64,000 nt of DNA from Micropterus salmoides (lineage: Eukaryota > Chordata > Actinopteri > Centrarchiformes > Centrarchidae), in the NCBI RefSeq assembly GCF_014851395.1, contig NW_024040152.1:22863144-22927143 (forward strand), written 5' to 3'. Within the stretch, counting starts at the first letter, position 1, and every line of letters starts with the position of its first letter. Below are positions 23,785 through 34,674 of the stretch, one piece after another. The notes under the pieces are model-generated. The model was not told the origin of the DNA and did not search any database. It saw nothing but the letters and a program-made list of their open reading frames with translations. Made by a program: the position numbers and the translations under genes.

Positions 23785-24010
23785 TTCTCTGGACCCCTGC
23801 CAAATCTGACCAGTGATGACATGTATAGCAACATTCCGCCGCTGGTTGTTGAGGTGGTGTCAAGCAAACGATGTGGGCTTCGTAGATCATTGGCAGACTT
23901 TCTGGGGAAGACCTGGTCTGATTCGGAGAGACGGCATCCATCCCACTTGGGAAGGAGCAGCTCTCATTTCTAGAAATCTGGCCAAGTTTATTAGTGGACC
24001 AAATCCATGA
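23785..24010 (+). pseudogene. LINE-A ORF1, C-terminal half of SGNH-esterase-like domain
   Basis: The frame reads SGPLPNL and then WCQANDVGFVDHW and RRDGIHPTWEGAALI, matching the end of the SGNH hydrolase domain in ORF1 of CR1/L2 LINEs; the D-x-x-H of the catalytic set is seen in DGIHPT. The GDS serine block that should lie upstream is absent, lost together with the segment around the LTR. The frame changes once between about 23,815 and 23,830. Confidence 0.7.
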
Positions 24011-24225
24011 CAACCCAGAGTTGAGACCAGGAGGCAGAGTCGCAGTCTAACACACTTCTCTGCCCTTCAATTTCAGGAGTTACTTAGTGAAAATCCTATA
24101 GTGACGGTGTCTGCCCCCCGACCATCGAAATTTTTTAAATCAAAGGAAGAGGAGCTGTGCATAAAAACCTCATCAAAATTAAAACCACAAGAGCAATAGT
24201 GCAAAACAATAGGAAAATTAAATGT

Positions 24226-26943
24226 TGACTCTTAAACATCAGATCTCTCTATTCTAAAGGTGTACTAGTAAATGAACTAATATCAGATTATGATATTGAT
24301 TTATTTTGTCTTACTGAAACCTGGCTGGGTGATGGAGAATATGTTAGCCTAAATGAATCCACCCCTCCCAGTCATATTAATACTCACATTCCTCGAGGCA
24401 CAGGCCGAGGAGGTGGAGTTGCAGCTATCTTCGACTCTAGCCTACTAAACTAAATTATAACTCATTTGAAAGCCTTGTTCTTAGTCTTTCACACCGAAGT
24501 TGGAAATCACTGCAACCAATTCTTTTCGTTATATGTACCGAGCACCTGGTCCGTACTCTGAATTCTTATCTGAATTTGCAGAGTTTCTGTCAACTTTAGT
24601 CCTTAAAACGGACAAAGTTATTATTGTAGGGGATTTTAATATTCATGTGGACATTGAGAATGACAGCTTCAGTACTGCGTTTATCTCCATTGGCTTCTCT
24701 CAGAGTGTTCATGAACCGAATCACTGTTTTAACCACACCCTCGACCTTGTTTTGGTGTACAGTGTTGAAATTGAACATTTAATAGTGTTCCCACAGAATC
24801 CCTCTTTATCTGACCACTGTTTGATAACTTTTGAGTTTGTATTGCTGAACTACACCATTGGGCAAAAATTTCTTTACAAGACGTCTGTCTGATAGTGCTG
24901 TAGCTAAATTTAAGGATGCAATTCCATCGAATGACACTCGACTCTGTAGCCCCTCTAAAAAAGAAAATAATAAAACAAAGATGGTTAGCTCCATGGTATA
25001 ATACTGAAACTCGCAAATTAAAGCAAATATCGCGGAAACTTGAGAGGAATTGGCGTTCCACCAAACTGGAAAATTCTCGTTTAATTTGGCAAGATAGTAT
25101 TAAAACTTAGAGGAAGGCCCTCCGTAATGCCAGAGCAGCGTACTACTCGTCATTAATAGAGGAAAATAGGAACAATCCCAGGTTTCTTTTCAGCACTGTA
25201 GCCAGGCTGACAGAGAATCACAGCTCTATTGAGCCAAGTATTCCCGTAGCTCTCAGAAGTTACGACTTCATGAGCTTCTTTAGTGATAAAATTGTAACTA
25301 TTAGAAACAAAATTCACCAAGACCTGCCCTTAACTGGCACCGACTTATCTCTAAACTCAGGAACCTTAGAAACAGCTGTAGAACCAGATATATGTTTAGA
25401 CTGTTTTGCTTCCCTCAACCTTTACCAACTAACTTCAATAATTTCTTCATCTAAACCATCAACCTGCCTCTTAGACCCTATCCCGACTAGGTTGCTTAAA
25501 GAAGTTTTACCCTTAGTCAGCACTTCTATACTAGATATGATCAATCTATCTCTATCAACAGGCTATGTACCACAGTACTTTAAAGTAGCTGTAATTAAAC
25601 CTCTTCTGAAAAAGCCCAAACTTGATCTGGATGTTTTAGCCGACTATAGACTTATATCTAACCTTCCATTTCTCTCTAAGATCCTGGAGAAAGCAGTTGC
25701 TAAACAGCTGTGTGACTTTCTACAGAGCAATAGTTTATTTGAGGATTTTCAGTCAGGGTTTAGAGTTCATCATAGCACAGAGACAGCACTGGTGAAAATT
25801 ACGACAAAAAAACGACCTCCTTATTGCATCAGACAAAGGACTTGTCTCTGTACTGGTTTTATTAGATCTTAGTGCTGCATTTGATACCATTGACCATCAG
25901 ATCCTATTGCAGAGACTGGAACATTCCATTGGCATTAAAGGAACCACTCTAAGCAGGTTTAAATCCTATTTCTCAGATCGATTTCAGTTTGTACATGTTA
26001 ACGATGAGTCCTCCATGCATGCCAAAGTTAGTCATGGAGTTCCTCAAGGATCTGTCCTCGGACCAATCCTCTTCACTTTATATATGCTTCGCTTAGGCAA
26101 TATTATCAGGAAATACTCCATAAACTTTCATTGTTATGCAGATGATACTCAGTTATATCTATCGATCAAGCCAGATGAAACTCATCAGTTAGCTAAACTT
26201 CAAATGTGCCTTCAAGATGTTAAAACCTGGATGACCTGTAATTTTCTAATGTTAAACTCAGATAAAACTGAAGTTATTGTTCTGGGGCCTAAGCACCTCC
26301 ATGACGCATTATCTAAAGTTATAGTTTCCCTTGATGGCATCGCCCTGGCCTCCAGCACCACTGTGAGGAATCTTGGAGTTATCTTTGATCAGGACATGTC
26401 GTTTAAGTCTCACATTAAGCAAATTTCAAGGACCGCCTTTTTTCACCTATGTAATTCCTATGTAATCAGGAATATCCTGTCTAAAAATTATGCAGAAAAA
26501 CTAGTCCATGCATTTGTTACTTCTAGGCTGGATTACTGCAATTCTTATCAGGTTGCTCGAAAAAGTCCATTAAGACTCTTCAGCTGATCCAGAATGCTGC
26601 AGCATGTTTTCTGACAGGAACCAGGAAAAGAGATCACATTTCCAGTAAAATCCAGAATAGAATTTAAAATCATTCTTCTTACCTACAAAGCTCTTAATGG
26701 TCAGGCACCATCTTATCTTAAAGAGCTCATAGTACCTTACTACCCCACCAGAGCACTGCGCTCCCAGGATGCAGAGTTACTTGTGGTTCCTAGAGTCTCC
26801 AAAAGTAGACTAGGAGCCAGAGCGTTCAGCTATCAAGCTCCCCACCTGTGGAACCAGGTTCCAGTTTGGGTTCAGGAGGCAGACACCATCTCCACATTTA
26901 AGAGTAGGCTTAAGACTTTCCTCTTTGATAAAGCTTATAGTTA
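24226..26943 (+). pseudogene. LINE-A ORF2: endonuclease and reverse transcriptase, decayed
   Basis: ORF2 would nick target DNA and copy the element's RNA there. In order: APE-type endonuclease (LNIRSLYSKG, LFCLTETWLGDGE, VIIVGDFNIHVD, SLSDHCLITFEF, about 24,230-24,880); a linker; reverse transcriptase at about 25,300-26,580 (LIPTRLL-like finger, LLDLSAAFDTIDHQ, HGVPQGSVLGPILF and the catalytic YADDTQLYL); and a C-terminal region to 26,943 that is out of frame. Stops lie near 24,450 and 24,890, and a frameshift near 25,810 separates the fingers from the palm; more breaks follow 26,585. The YADD box is intact but the gene cannot make a whole protein. The L2/CR1 group is named from motif style. 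Confidence 0.85.
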
Positions 26944-26993
26944 GGGCTGGCTCAGGTGATTCCTTATGCTGCTATAGGCCTAGACTGCCGGGG

Positions 26994-27147
26994 GTTCCCC
27001 TTCGAGGGAACTCGAACTGCGTCGGTGACGACACTATGGGAACGCCCCTGGGCGTGGCAGGGCTGAACTATGAATGAAACTACTCCAATCCTATTGGTGT
27101 TACTAGAACGGTAGTGTGTGACGGCGTAACCGGAGGGGGTATATAAG
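26994..27147 (+). repeat. Left inverted terminal repeat of the DIRS element
   Basis: Starts GTTCCCCTTCGAGGGAACTC and reads into GGGGGTATATAAG, which supplies a TATA box at 27,140-27,147. Its inner part is the reverse complement of 32,769-32,900 with few differences; its outer 51 bases match the internal complementary region exactly. Confidence 0.95.
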
Positions 27148-27255
27148 CACGCCGGCACATAGGACACATTAGCTTCTTTCTATTCAGCAGGCACTCTGGC
27201 TATGTTTGGAAGCTCCATTTTCCTACCTGACATTGAGACGAAGCAGCAGAAGATC

Positions 27256-29600
27256 ATGTCAAAGCGATTCCGACAGTGTGTCTTCCCTTGTGAGCGTTTC
27301 ATCACAGAAGGTGATACCCATGGGATGTGCGTCTCATGCCTGGGGATGTCGCATGCTCAGGCGGCTCTCGAGGGGGCTGCCTGTGACCATTGCGAGGCCC
27401 TGCCCCTGAGGGTGCTGAGGTCTCGAGCGGCTCTCTTCCTAGAGCAGGGGTATTCAATTAGATTTGAAAGAGGTCTAGTTAGAGAAAATTTCCTGAAGCA
27501 AAGGTCCGGAACATCAAAACGACGAACTTGCGTTATCATTCAGTACTATAACCTATAGTTGTATCAACACATATTTTTAGTCAACAACGGACTGTCAAAT
27601 CAAATAATATTTCAGTCAGTTTTCACATCAAACTGGAGGGATAATAAATAATAACTATTCAAATAATAAATTCATAATAAAATAAGTAAACTAAAGTGCC
27701 TAATTTTTAGAAAAAATGTAATAAAAAGTGTAGCTTGAAGTGATGAAGTGTAGTCTTAACCAATTTTATAATAAACACTCAACACATTATAACAAATGAA
27801 CAGCTGTAATGCCTCCTTCTTTCATTTCCTCTTACAGAGCTACCACTTTCCTACTTTCTGTTGTTCAGTGAGAAACGTGAGCTCCAGCTAGCATATTGGA
27901 GATCTATGAGATATTCTGGTTTTGAACTGCCCGTGGGAGGAATGTACATGTAAAAATCTGTACATTCTTGATTAAAAGTCATGTGAAATCTCTTTTATCT
28001 TTCGTCTCCTCAATTCGGGTGTGTTTCCAAAACGTCTCTGGTGAATCTCGCGGACTCGACTCGCAAGCCTCAGTATGCACAGATTTGATTGGCAGAGCAG
28101 CGTCACATGAGACGATTGGAGCACATGCGATTGGTCTGTGAGTTTCCTGGTCCTCTAAACCAGTACAGTAAATGCTAGAAAAGCTGCGCGGGTTAAAATA
28201 AAAACGCTCCGTCACGAGGTAGTAAGTCTCAATAATAAATGGGCTGTAGGTCGGCGGTCCGGAGAGGACGGCAGCTGGGTCCGGATCCGGACAGCGGTCC
28301 GCCTATTAGTGACCTCTGTCCTAGAGGATGGTTGGATGCGCTCCCCTTGTGGCACAGGCCCCGTGGTCGCTGAGGCGTCGCGGCGGCTCCGATCCTGGGG
28401 ATCACAACGCGAGATTGCCGAGGGTGCCGGAACGGCTGAGGCCTTTTTCCGGTCCTCGTCCGCGGAATCCTCCTCCCCTCGTCCCCGATCGGGAGCCCGT
28501 TTCTCGGTTTCTCCCACTCGAGGGGCGAGTCCGGAAAGGCTGACACGATCTGGCTCTGAGGAGCTAGATGTGCTTAGCATAGAGGGAACGGAACGTCATC
28601 AGCCCTCGCCAGGATACGAGGAGTTGTTGGAAGTGGTGACGCGGGCCGTGGCCAAGCTGCACATTGATTGGCCACAGGCGGTGCAGCAGCCATCGGCAGG
28701 CAGCAAACTAGATGAGCGGTTTCTGCAACACCGAGCGCCACCCCCGCGTCGGCCCCTACCATTTTTTCCGGATCTGCACAACGAGTTGTGTAGATCATGG
28801 AATAAACCCTTCTCTGCGCGGCTGTCTACGTCCCCCCCGGCTGGACTACGGCAACGTGATGGGAATCAGACAGCACGGCTACGGAGCGATGCCACGAGTG
28901 GAGGAGGCACTGGCTAGCTACCTCTCTCCCAACCTCGCCTCATCCCTCCGGATGCCGGTGCTCCCCAACAAGCCGTGTCGGATGACGTCCAATTTGGTGG
29001 GCAAGGCCTACATGGCAGCGGGTCGAGCTGGTACCAGCCTACATACGAAGGCTGTCTTGCAGGCATACCAGGCCGATCTTCTTCGGGACTGTGACGTAGG
29101 GGGAGGTCCCTCTGAGGAGGACCTGACAGAGCTCCGTAGAGCGACGGACTTGGCTCTCCGTGTGACCAAGGAAACGGCCCGGTCCATCGGCCGATCCATG
29201 GCGGCTTTGGTGGCTACGGAGCGCCATCTGTGGCTCAACCTATCAGGCATCCAGGGGAAGGAGAGGGCTTTTCTCCTGGATGCGCCCCTCTCGCCTTCTG
29301 GCCTGTTTGGCGAAGCAGTGGATGCTGTCGTCAACAGGTTCCAGCACGCCACATCTCAGGGAGAGGCATTTGAGCGATATCTCCCCCGCCGGTCAGACTC
29401 CAGGACCGCGACGGCTCAGGAAAGGCGGACGCAGCCTTCATCCAGCACCTACCGCCCCAGCCAGAAGCAGAGCGTCGCTTCGCGGGATCCCCCTCAACCA
29501 ACCTGGGACGCAAGACGGCGCTCTTGCCCACAGCCCCCCGGGAAGACGGATCTGAGGACCTTCATTCAGTCTCGGCGGGCCCGGGGGAAAAGGTCCTGAG
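27256..29600 (+). pseudogene. gag: DIRS gag, split by a hAT-like element and frameshifted
   Basis: Gag of DIRS elements packages the RNA. The first part (27,256-27,444) begins MSKRFRQCVFPCERF and has paired cysteines (CVFPC, CVSC, CDHC) suggesting a zinc-binding knob. It is cut at 27,444 by a hAT-like insertion and resumes after 28,326 in the matching frame (LE then DGWMRS). A second break, near the run of C at about 28,830, shifts the frame by one; the rest (to the stop at 29,598) includes GKAYMAAGRAGTSLH and ATDLALRVTKETARSIGRS, conserved in DIRS gag-like proteins. Not functional as it stands. Confidence 0.8.
27445..28318. mobile_element. Non-autonomous hAT-like element inside DIRS gag
   Basis: 874 bases beginning CAGGGGTATTCAATT and ending GTGACCTCTG (inverse CAGAGGTCAC), giving short imperfect inverted ends. 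Flanked on both sides by TCCTAGAG (27,437-27,444 and 28,319-28,326), an 8-bp target duplication diagnostic of hAT. No transposase. Confidence 0.85.
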
Positions 29601-29836
29601 ACCTCGAGTAGGGGGACCCACCACCACCCCCCGCCTCCTCCCTCTCTCATGGTGGCTCCAGCAACAGGCGTTGTTTCTCCCACCGCGGCAGCTGGAACAC
29701 GACTGGGCTCACAAACCGTGGTTCACCGGCGAGCCTTCCCTGGCGGTCCTCCGCTTCAGGGCGCCACTGGGGATTCCCGCGGGACACCGGCCACCAGCCC
29801 CGAGGGACTGGTCCCCTTGGCGAAGTTCGCGGAAGC

Positions 29837-31605
29837 TTGGCAAAGCCTCGCGAACATTTCCCCATGGGTCCTCCGCACAGTAGTAGATGGCCACAGGCTG
29901 CAGTTCCGGGTTCACCCCCCAGATTCTGCGGGATGGTCGGGACTACAGTACACGCAGAACAGAGCCAGGTGTTGGGACAGGAAGTCCGCTCTCTTCTGAA
30001 GAAAGGGGCCATAGAATTAATTTCCCTGCCAGTCAGAGAAGCCGGCTTTTACAGCTGATACTTCCTGGTCCCCAAGAAGGACGGAGGATTGCGTCCGATT
30101 TTGGATTTGCTGTCCCTGAACCAATCTCTGAGGAGATTCAGGTTCAGGATGCTTACCATCCCAGCCATCATCAGTCACATCCAATCCGAGGATTGGTTTG
30201 TCACGATAGATCTGCAAGACGCTTATTTCCACATCTCCATCCGTCCCTCTCACAGGAAGTTCCTGAGGTTCGCCTTCGGGGGCACGGCTTACCAGTATCG
30301 GGTTCTTCCGTTCGGCCTAGCACTATCTTCCCGCACGTTCACCAAATGCATGGATGCAGCTCTGGCTCCGTTGAGGCTCCAGGGCATCTGCATACTGAAC
30401 TACATACTACTGGCTCTTCCTGGCCCAGTCTCGAGAGTTAGCGGTTCGCCTTCGCCCACCTTCAGCGTTTGGGACTGCGGCTCAACACGAAGAAGAGCGT
30501 GCTGACACCCGCCCAATGGACTGCGTTCCTAGGGGTGGTGTGGGACTCAACGACGATGCGGGCCCACCTGTCTCCCGCACGCATCGAGTCCATTTTATCC
30601 TCAATGACCAGAGTGCAGTTAGGCCGCGCCATCACTGTGAAACACTTTCAGAGGGTGTTGGGTCTTCTGGCAGCAGCGTCCAGTATAATACCTTCCGGAC
30701 TACTGCACATGAAAGCCCTGCAGTGGTGGCTAAAATCCAAGGGATTCTCCCCGAGGGGAAATCCGCTCCGTCTGATACGGGTTACGAGCGGATGCCTTTG
30801 TTCCCTGTCCGTATGGAGGAAGCCTTGGTTCCTGTCCCAGGGTCCTGTGTTGGGAGCAATCTGTCGCCGAACAATTATTTCAACAGACGCCTCACTCACG
30901 GGATGGGGCGCGGTCATGAACGACCGCTTCGCGAGAGGCTCCTGGGAGGAGCATCATTTCTCTTGGCACATAAATTGCCTGGAATTGTTGGCGGTTTTCA
31001 GAGCTCTGAGGAGTTTTCTGCCCGCTCTCCGCAGTCTCCACGTCCTTGTCAGGACCGACAATACGGCAGTGGTGGCCTATTTGAATCACCAGGGGGGTCT
31101 GCGCTTGCGCCCATTATGCAAACTGGCACATTGGATCGTCCTGTGGTCCCAGGAGAGACTGCTGTCCCTCAGAGCGATGTACATCCCTGGGACCCAGAAT
31201 CAAGGAGCAGACCTGCTGTTGAGACAGGGGTTGAGGCCCGGGGAATGGAGACTCCACCCCGAGGTGGTGGAGTTATTATGCGAAGAGTTCGGCCCCATAG
31301 ACATGGACTTGTTTGCGTCCCGAGAAACGGCACACTTTCCCCTGTGGTTCTCCCTATCACCCCCAGCCCCGCTAGGGCTGGATGCCATGGTACAGACGTG
31401 GCCGAGGCCCGAGGTCGCTCTGCTCCCGGGGGCTCTGGAGCGGGTCCGAGTGTGGTTCTCCGATTTAATATCACTCCTCAAGGGCCCGCCCTGGCAGGTC
31501 CCTCTGAGGAGACACCTGCTGTCCCAGGTGGAGGGCCAGATCTTTCACCCGCACCCCGCCCTGTGGCAGCTATGGGTCTGGCCCCTGAGGGGGCGCAGTT
31601 CTTAG
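29837..31605 (+). pseudogene. pol: DIRS pol: reverse transcriptase and RNase H
   Basis: The reverse transcriptase starts near 29,970 (EVRSLLKKGAIELI), has an in-frame TGA at 30,056, then LVPKKDGG and RPILDLLSLN, FVTIDLQDAYFHI (first catalytic Asp) and YRVLPFGLALS. At 30,401-30,410 the frame reads Y-I and then breaks, where a YxDD box is expected; the catalytic Asp pair is lost, apparently by a two-base deletion. The thumb and RNase H continue in another frame from about 30,469 (LNTKKSVLTPAQ, IISTDASLTGWGAV, VLVRTDNTAVVAYLNHQGG, FGPIDMDLFAS) to 31,605. Family knowledge: DIRS pol primes circular DNA synthesis. This copy is inactive. Confidence 0.9.
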
Positions 31606-32605
31606 AGGCGGGTCTGACGACAGGAGCAGTCGAAACGCTGCTCAGCTCCAGAGCCCCGTCCACGAGAAGGATGTACAGCCTAAAGTGGAATGTGTTCACC
31701 ACCTGGTGCAGAGAACGGGCGGTGGACCCAGTTACCTGCTCGGTAATTGTGATACTGGAGTTCCTCCAGCACCGTTTCTCCGCTGGCCTCTCCCCGTCCA
31801 CGCTCAAAGTATATGTGGCTGCCATTGCAGCATTCCACGCCCCTCTGACTGATGGGCCCTTGGGGAGGCTTCTGCTGGTGCGCTTCCTCCGTGGAGCCCG
31901 GAGGATGAGACCCATGACTCATTCCAGGGTTCCCACCTGGGACCTGGCAGTGGTTCTCGAAGCGCTGGCTGAGGCCCCCTTCGAACCCCTGGAGTTGGCT
32001 GAGGCCAAGCACCTGACCCTTAAAATGACCTTTCTCCTCGCTATCACCTCTCTGAGGAGGGTGGGGGATCTCCAGGCACTGTCGGTGTCTCCCTGATGCC
32101 TGGAGTTTGCCCAGGGGGGGTCCGGGCCATCCTGCACCCTTGTCCAGGTTATGTCCCTAAGGTTCCGGCCAGACTGGCAGGGTCCACGGTGCTGCAGGCG
32201 TTTCATCCCCCACCTCATGTGACGGCGGAGGACGGGAGACTTCATCTGCTCTGCCCTGTCAGAGCACTGAGTATTTACACTCTGAGGTCTTCCCGGTGGA
32301 GGAAAGCAGACAAGTTGCTGGTCTGTTTCGGGTCCCCCAAGGCTGGGCTCCCCGCTTCTAAACACACCATCAGCAACTGGATCGTTCAGACTATTTCCCT
32401 GGCCTATCAGGTGCGCAGTTTGCCTTCACCTATGGCCGTAAGGGCGCACTCTACTCGAGGCATGGCGGCTTCTAGGGCCCTCCTCGCAGGGGCGTCACTC
32501 CAAGATTTGTGTGATTCGGCTGGCTGGGCCACCCCTCACACTTTTATCCGGTTTTACAGTCTGGACCTGCCTTCTGCACCCGGCACCCATGCGCTCTCCT
32601 CCTAG
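31572..32605 (+). pseudogene. DIRS tyrosine recombinase, one frameshift
   Basis: The recombinase would integrate the circular DNA copy. It overlaps the end of pol in another frame, as in other DIRS elements. The N-terminal part has SSRAPSTRRMYSLKWNVF and a core-binding region; then ITSLRRVGDLQAL carries the first catalytic Arg. A stop/frameshift at about 32,095 interrupts it. The second half has RAHSTRGMAASRAL (the H-x-x-R pair) and WATPHTFIRFYSLD (Trp and the catalytic Tyr). All the catalytic residues I expect are present across the two frames, so one indel is the main defect. The chosen start, ATG at 31,572, is the first in frame. Confidence 0.88.
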
Positions 32606-32669
32606 TCGTGCCGTCAGGTTCTGCACGCTGGGGGCAGGCGGGGTTTCGGTGCGGCCTAAGTGGGTATCT

Positions 32670-32763
32670 CGTTCCCATAGTGTCGTCACCGACGCAGTTC
32701 GAGTTCCCTCGAAGGGGAACGTCTCGGGTTACGTATGTAACCCTTGTTCCCCGAGAAGGGGAA
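32670..32763 (+). repeat. DIRS internal complementary region
   Basis: 32,670-32,720 is the exact reverse complement of the left terminus 26,994-27,044 (51 bases). 32,721-32,763 is the exact reverse complement of the right terminus 32,904-32,946 (43 bases). In the DIRS model this segment bridges the two ends so that a circle can be made. Confidence 0.97.
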
Positions 32764-32946
32764 TTATTATATACCCCCTCCGGTTACGCCGTCACACACT
32801 ACCGTTCTAGTAACACCAATAGGATTGGAGTAGTTTCATTCATAGTTCAGCCCTGCCACGCCCAGGGGCATTCCCATAGTGTTGTCACCGACGCAGTGTC
32901 TCGTTCCCCTTCTCGGGGAACAAGGGTTACATACGTAACCCGAGAC
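32764..32946 (-). repeat. Right inverted terminal repeat of the DIRS element
   Basis: Inverse of the left repeat for about 130 bases, then a separate outer tail ending GTTACATACGTAACCCGAGAC. The tail contains the small palindrome GGGTTACATACGTAACCC. Confidence 0.95.
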
Positions 32947-33420
32947 GATTTCCTATGATGTACTGAGCTCCTCTCTCCTCTACTTTCTCTCCCTCTGTAT
33001 GCAACCTCATCCGATTATTGCATGTTACAACACAACTTCTCCCCTTTCCGGTAGTCTTGTGCTTTCTCGTCCCTCCTCTCTCCTCTTATCACTTCCTGCA
33101 GGTGTTTCTGGCTCTGGAGCTGTGGAGTCTGGATTTGTGGCTGCGGGTCACCTGCTGCCCCCGTGTTCCTGCTTGACACCCTCTGCTACAATCATTGTTA
33201 CTAGTCCTATTGTTACTATTTTTATTATAATCATTAACATTACGATTACTATCATTAACACTACTATACATATCTATACCATTTTTCATTTAGTCTATAG
33301 CAACATCACCTTTACTGTCTGTATCCCTGTGTGTATATTGTGTAGGCTGCCTCCCTCCCCTCCCCACAGTGCGGGTTAGGATATGTTCAATTGAACCTTT
33401 CGAATGTAATTTTTTTCAGA
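32947..33420 (+). mobile_element. LINE-A 3' UTR, continued after the DIRS insertion
   Basis: Continues the LINE broken at 26,993 (ATGATGTACTGAGCTCCTC onwards). It has pyrimidine-rich and ATTA-rich stretches typical of the 3' UTR of this fish LINE group. The end is approximate; I see no clean tail or target duplication. Confidence 0.65.
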
Positions 33421-34632
33421 TTTACAACCCCTTGCCCTGCTGTAAGATCACTTGACACTGTTGCATGTGTTTCTTATTAATGACTTTTTGAAGAGCACGC
33501 CCAAATATAGAGCAGCTAAGGGGATTTGGACCGGGTTTGAGACAGTGCATGCGCATGTGAGTGTAAATGTGTGTGTGTTGGGTTGGTACGTGTGTTGTTG
33601 GCCCCAGGGAGCCCGACTCACACCACATTACCTGTCAGGGGTTGACATTACCTACCCCTCAGCCAACCATACACAGAGGACAACTGGGCCCTGCTCCATG
33701 GCTCCTGTGATCTGTCAGCTCAGCTAGCTTCTCCTCCTTCATTCTCTCCATCTATCTGAATAAATGTTCTTTCTTTCACTATAATAGTATAGGTCGGAAA
33801 GTCAGGACTGTCTCTGACAAAAAAGGTGTCAAATGTCTCCCTCTGGTGCCAGTTATTATTGCAGCCTATTGACACTTCACCATACACTCCCCCCCGACAC
33901 ACACACCACACAGGGATGCCAGACATGTATAAATGCTGGTGTCTCTCTCGGACACATGCACACCTGGAGGTAGATGTGTCAGGGGTCTTTGTATCTTCAG
34001 GTCCTAAGGCCCCTGGCTGCCTCTCATCATGCCACTATCACCAGTTGTAAATGGATACCCCCAACACACAGATACTCATTCAGACATGGAGACACACCAC
34101 AAATTGACTCCAAACAAGCCCACACGCACATACACACACATAATTGAGAATGAATGTCCCCCATAAGCATAATACCCACACACAGTGATATACAGCCCCC
34201 CCCCCCTTCAGTCTCTGAATCTCTTTTTCACACACACACACCCTATGACCCCCTGCAGTCACCAGAGAGTGGGAAAATGGAGCCTCAACAAACATGTCTG
34301 ATTGGGCTGCACTTGTCAAAACAGCAGTAGAAGGCATGGAATGAAGCTGAATGTTCTCAAGACTCAAGACTTCCTATAGGGAAAGGACTTGACTGACTGC
34401 ACATACAATATGCGATATGTATGATGTATATTTAACACTACGGTCCAAACCTAGATACAGCTATTGTTGCTTGTGGTGAATGCAACAGAGCTTTGCAGTA
34501 GATGCAACCCTTTGCCATGGATGAACTATTGATAAATCTATGCTGACTGGTAAGCATTGAAATACCACTAAAATGGCTTTTAGTAGGTGGAGATTAAGTA
34601 AAAGCAATGGCGACTATACAGTAAAAATATGA

Positions 34633-34674
<42 letters not shown>

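Larger units (their letters stand above)
26994..32946 (+). mobile_element. DIRS-type tyrosine-recombinase retrotransposon, structurally complete
   Basis: 5,953 bases. It has inverted terminal repeats of about 150 bases (26,994-27,147 and 32,764-32,946) and an internal complementary region (32,670-32,763) whose two halves match both outer ends exactly. Gag, pol (RT, RNase H) and a tyrosine recombinase lie in order. There is no target duplication, as expected of recombinase integration: the flanks CTGCCGGGG and ATTTCCTATGATG are adjacent LINE-A 3' UTR sequence. The coding genes are damaged. Confidence 0.95.

Noticed and set aside
23106..23973. Long Ser/Pro/Leu-rich open frames of 200-236 codons
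   Set aside because: They lie across a solo LTR and are low-complexity reading of pyrimidine-rich DNA.
27202..27255. Earlier ATG for the DIRS gag
   Set aside because: The 18 codons before 27,256 do not look like the conserved gag start, so the ATG at 27,256 is preferred, though not proven.
30516..31571. Long open frame upstream of and continuous with the recombinase
   Set aside because: It overlaps RNase H in another frame and has no recognisable motifs before 31,572; only the part from there is real.
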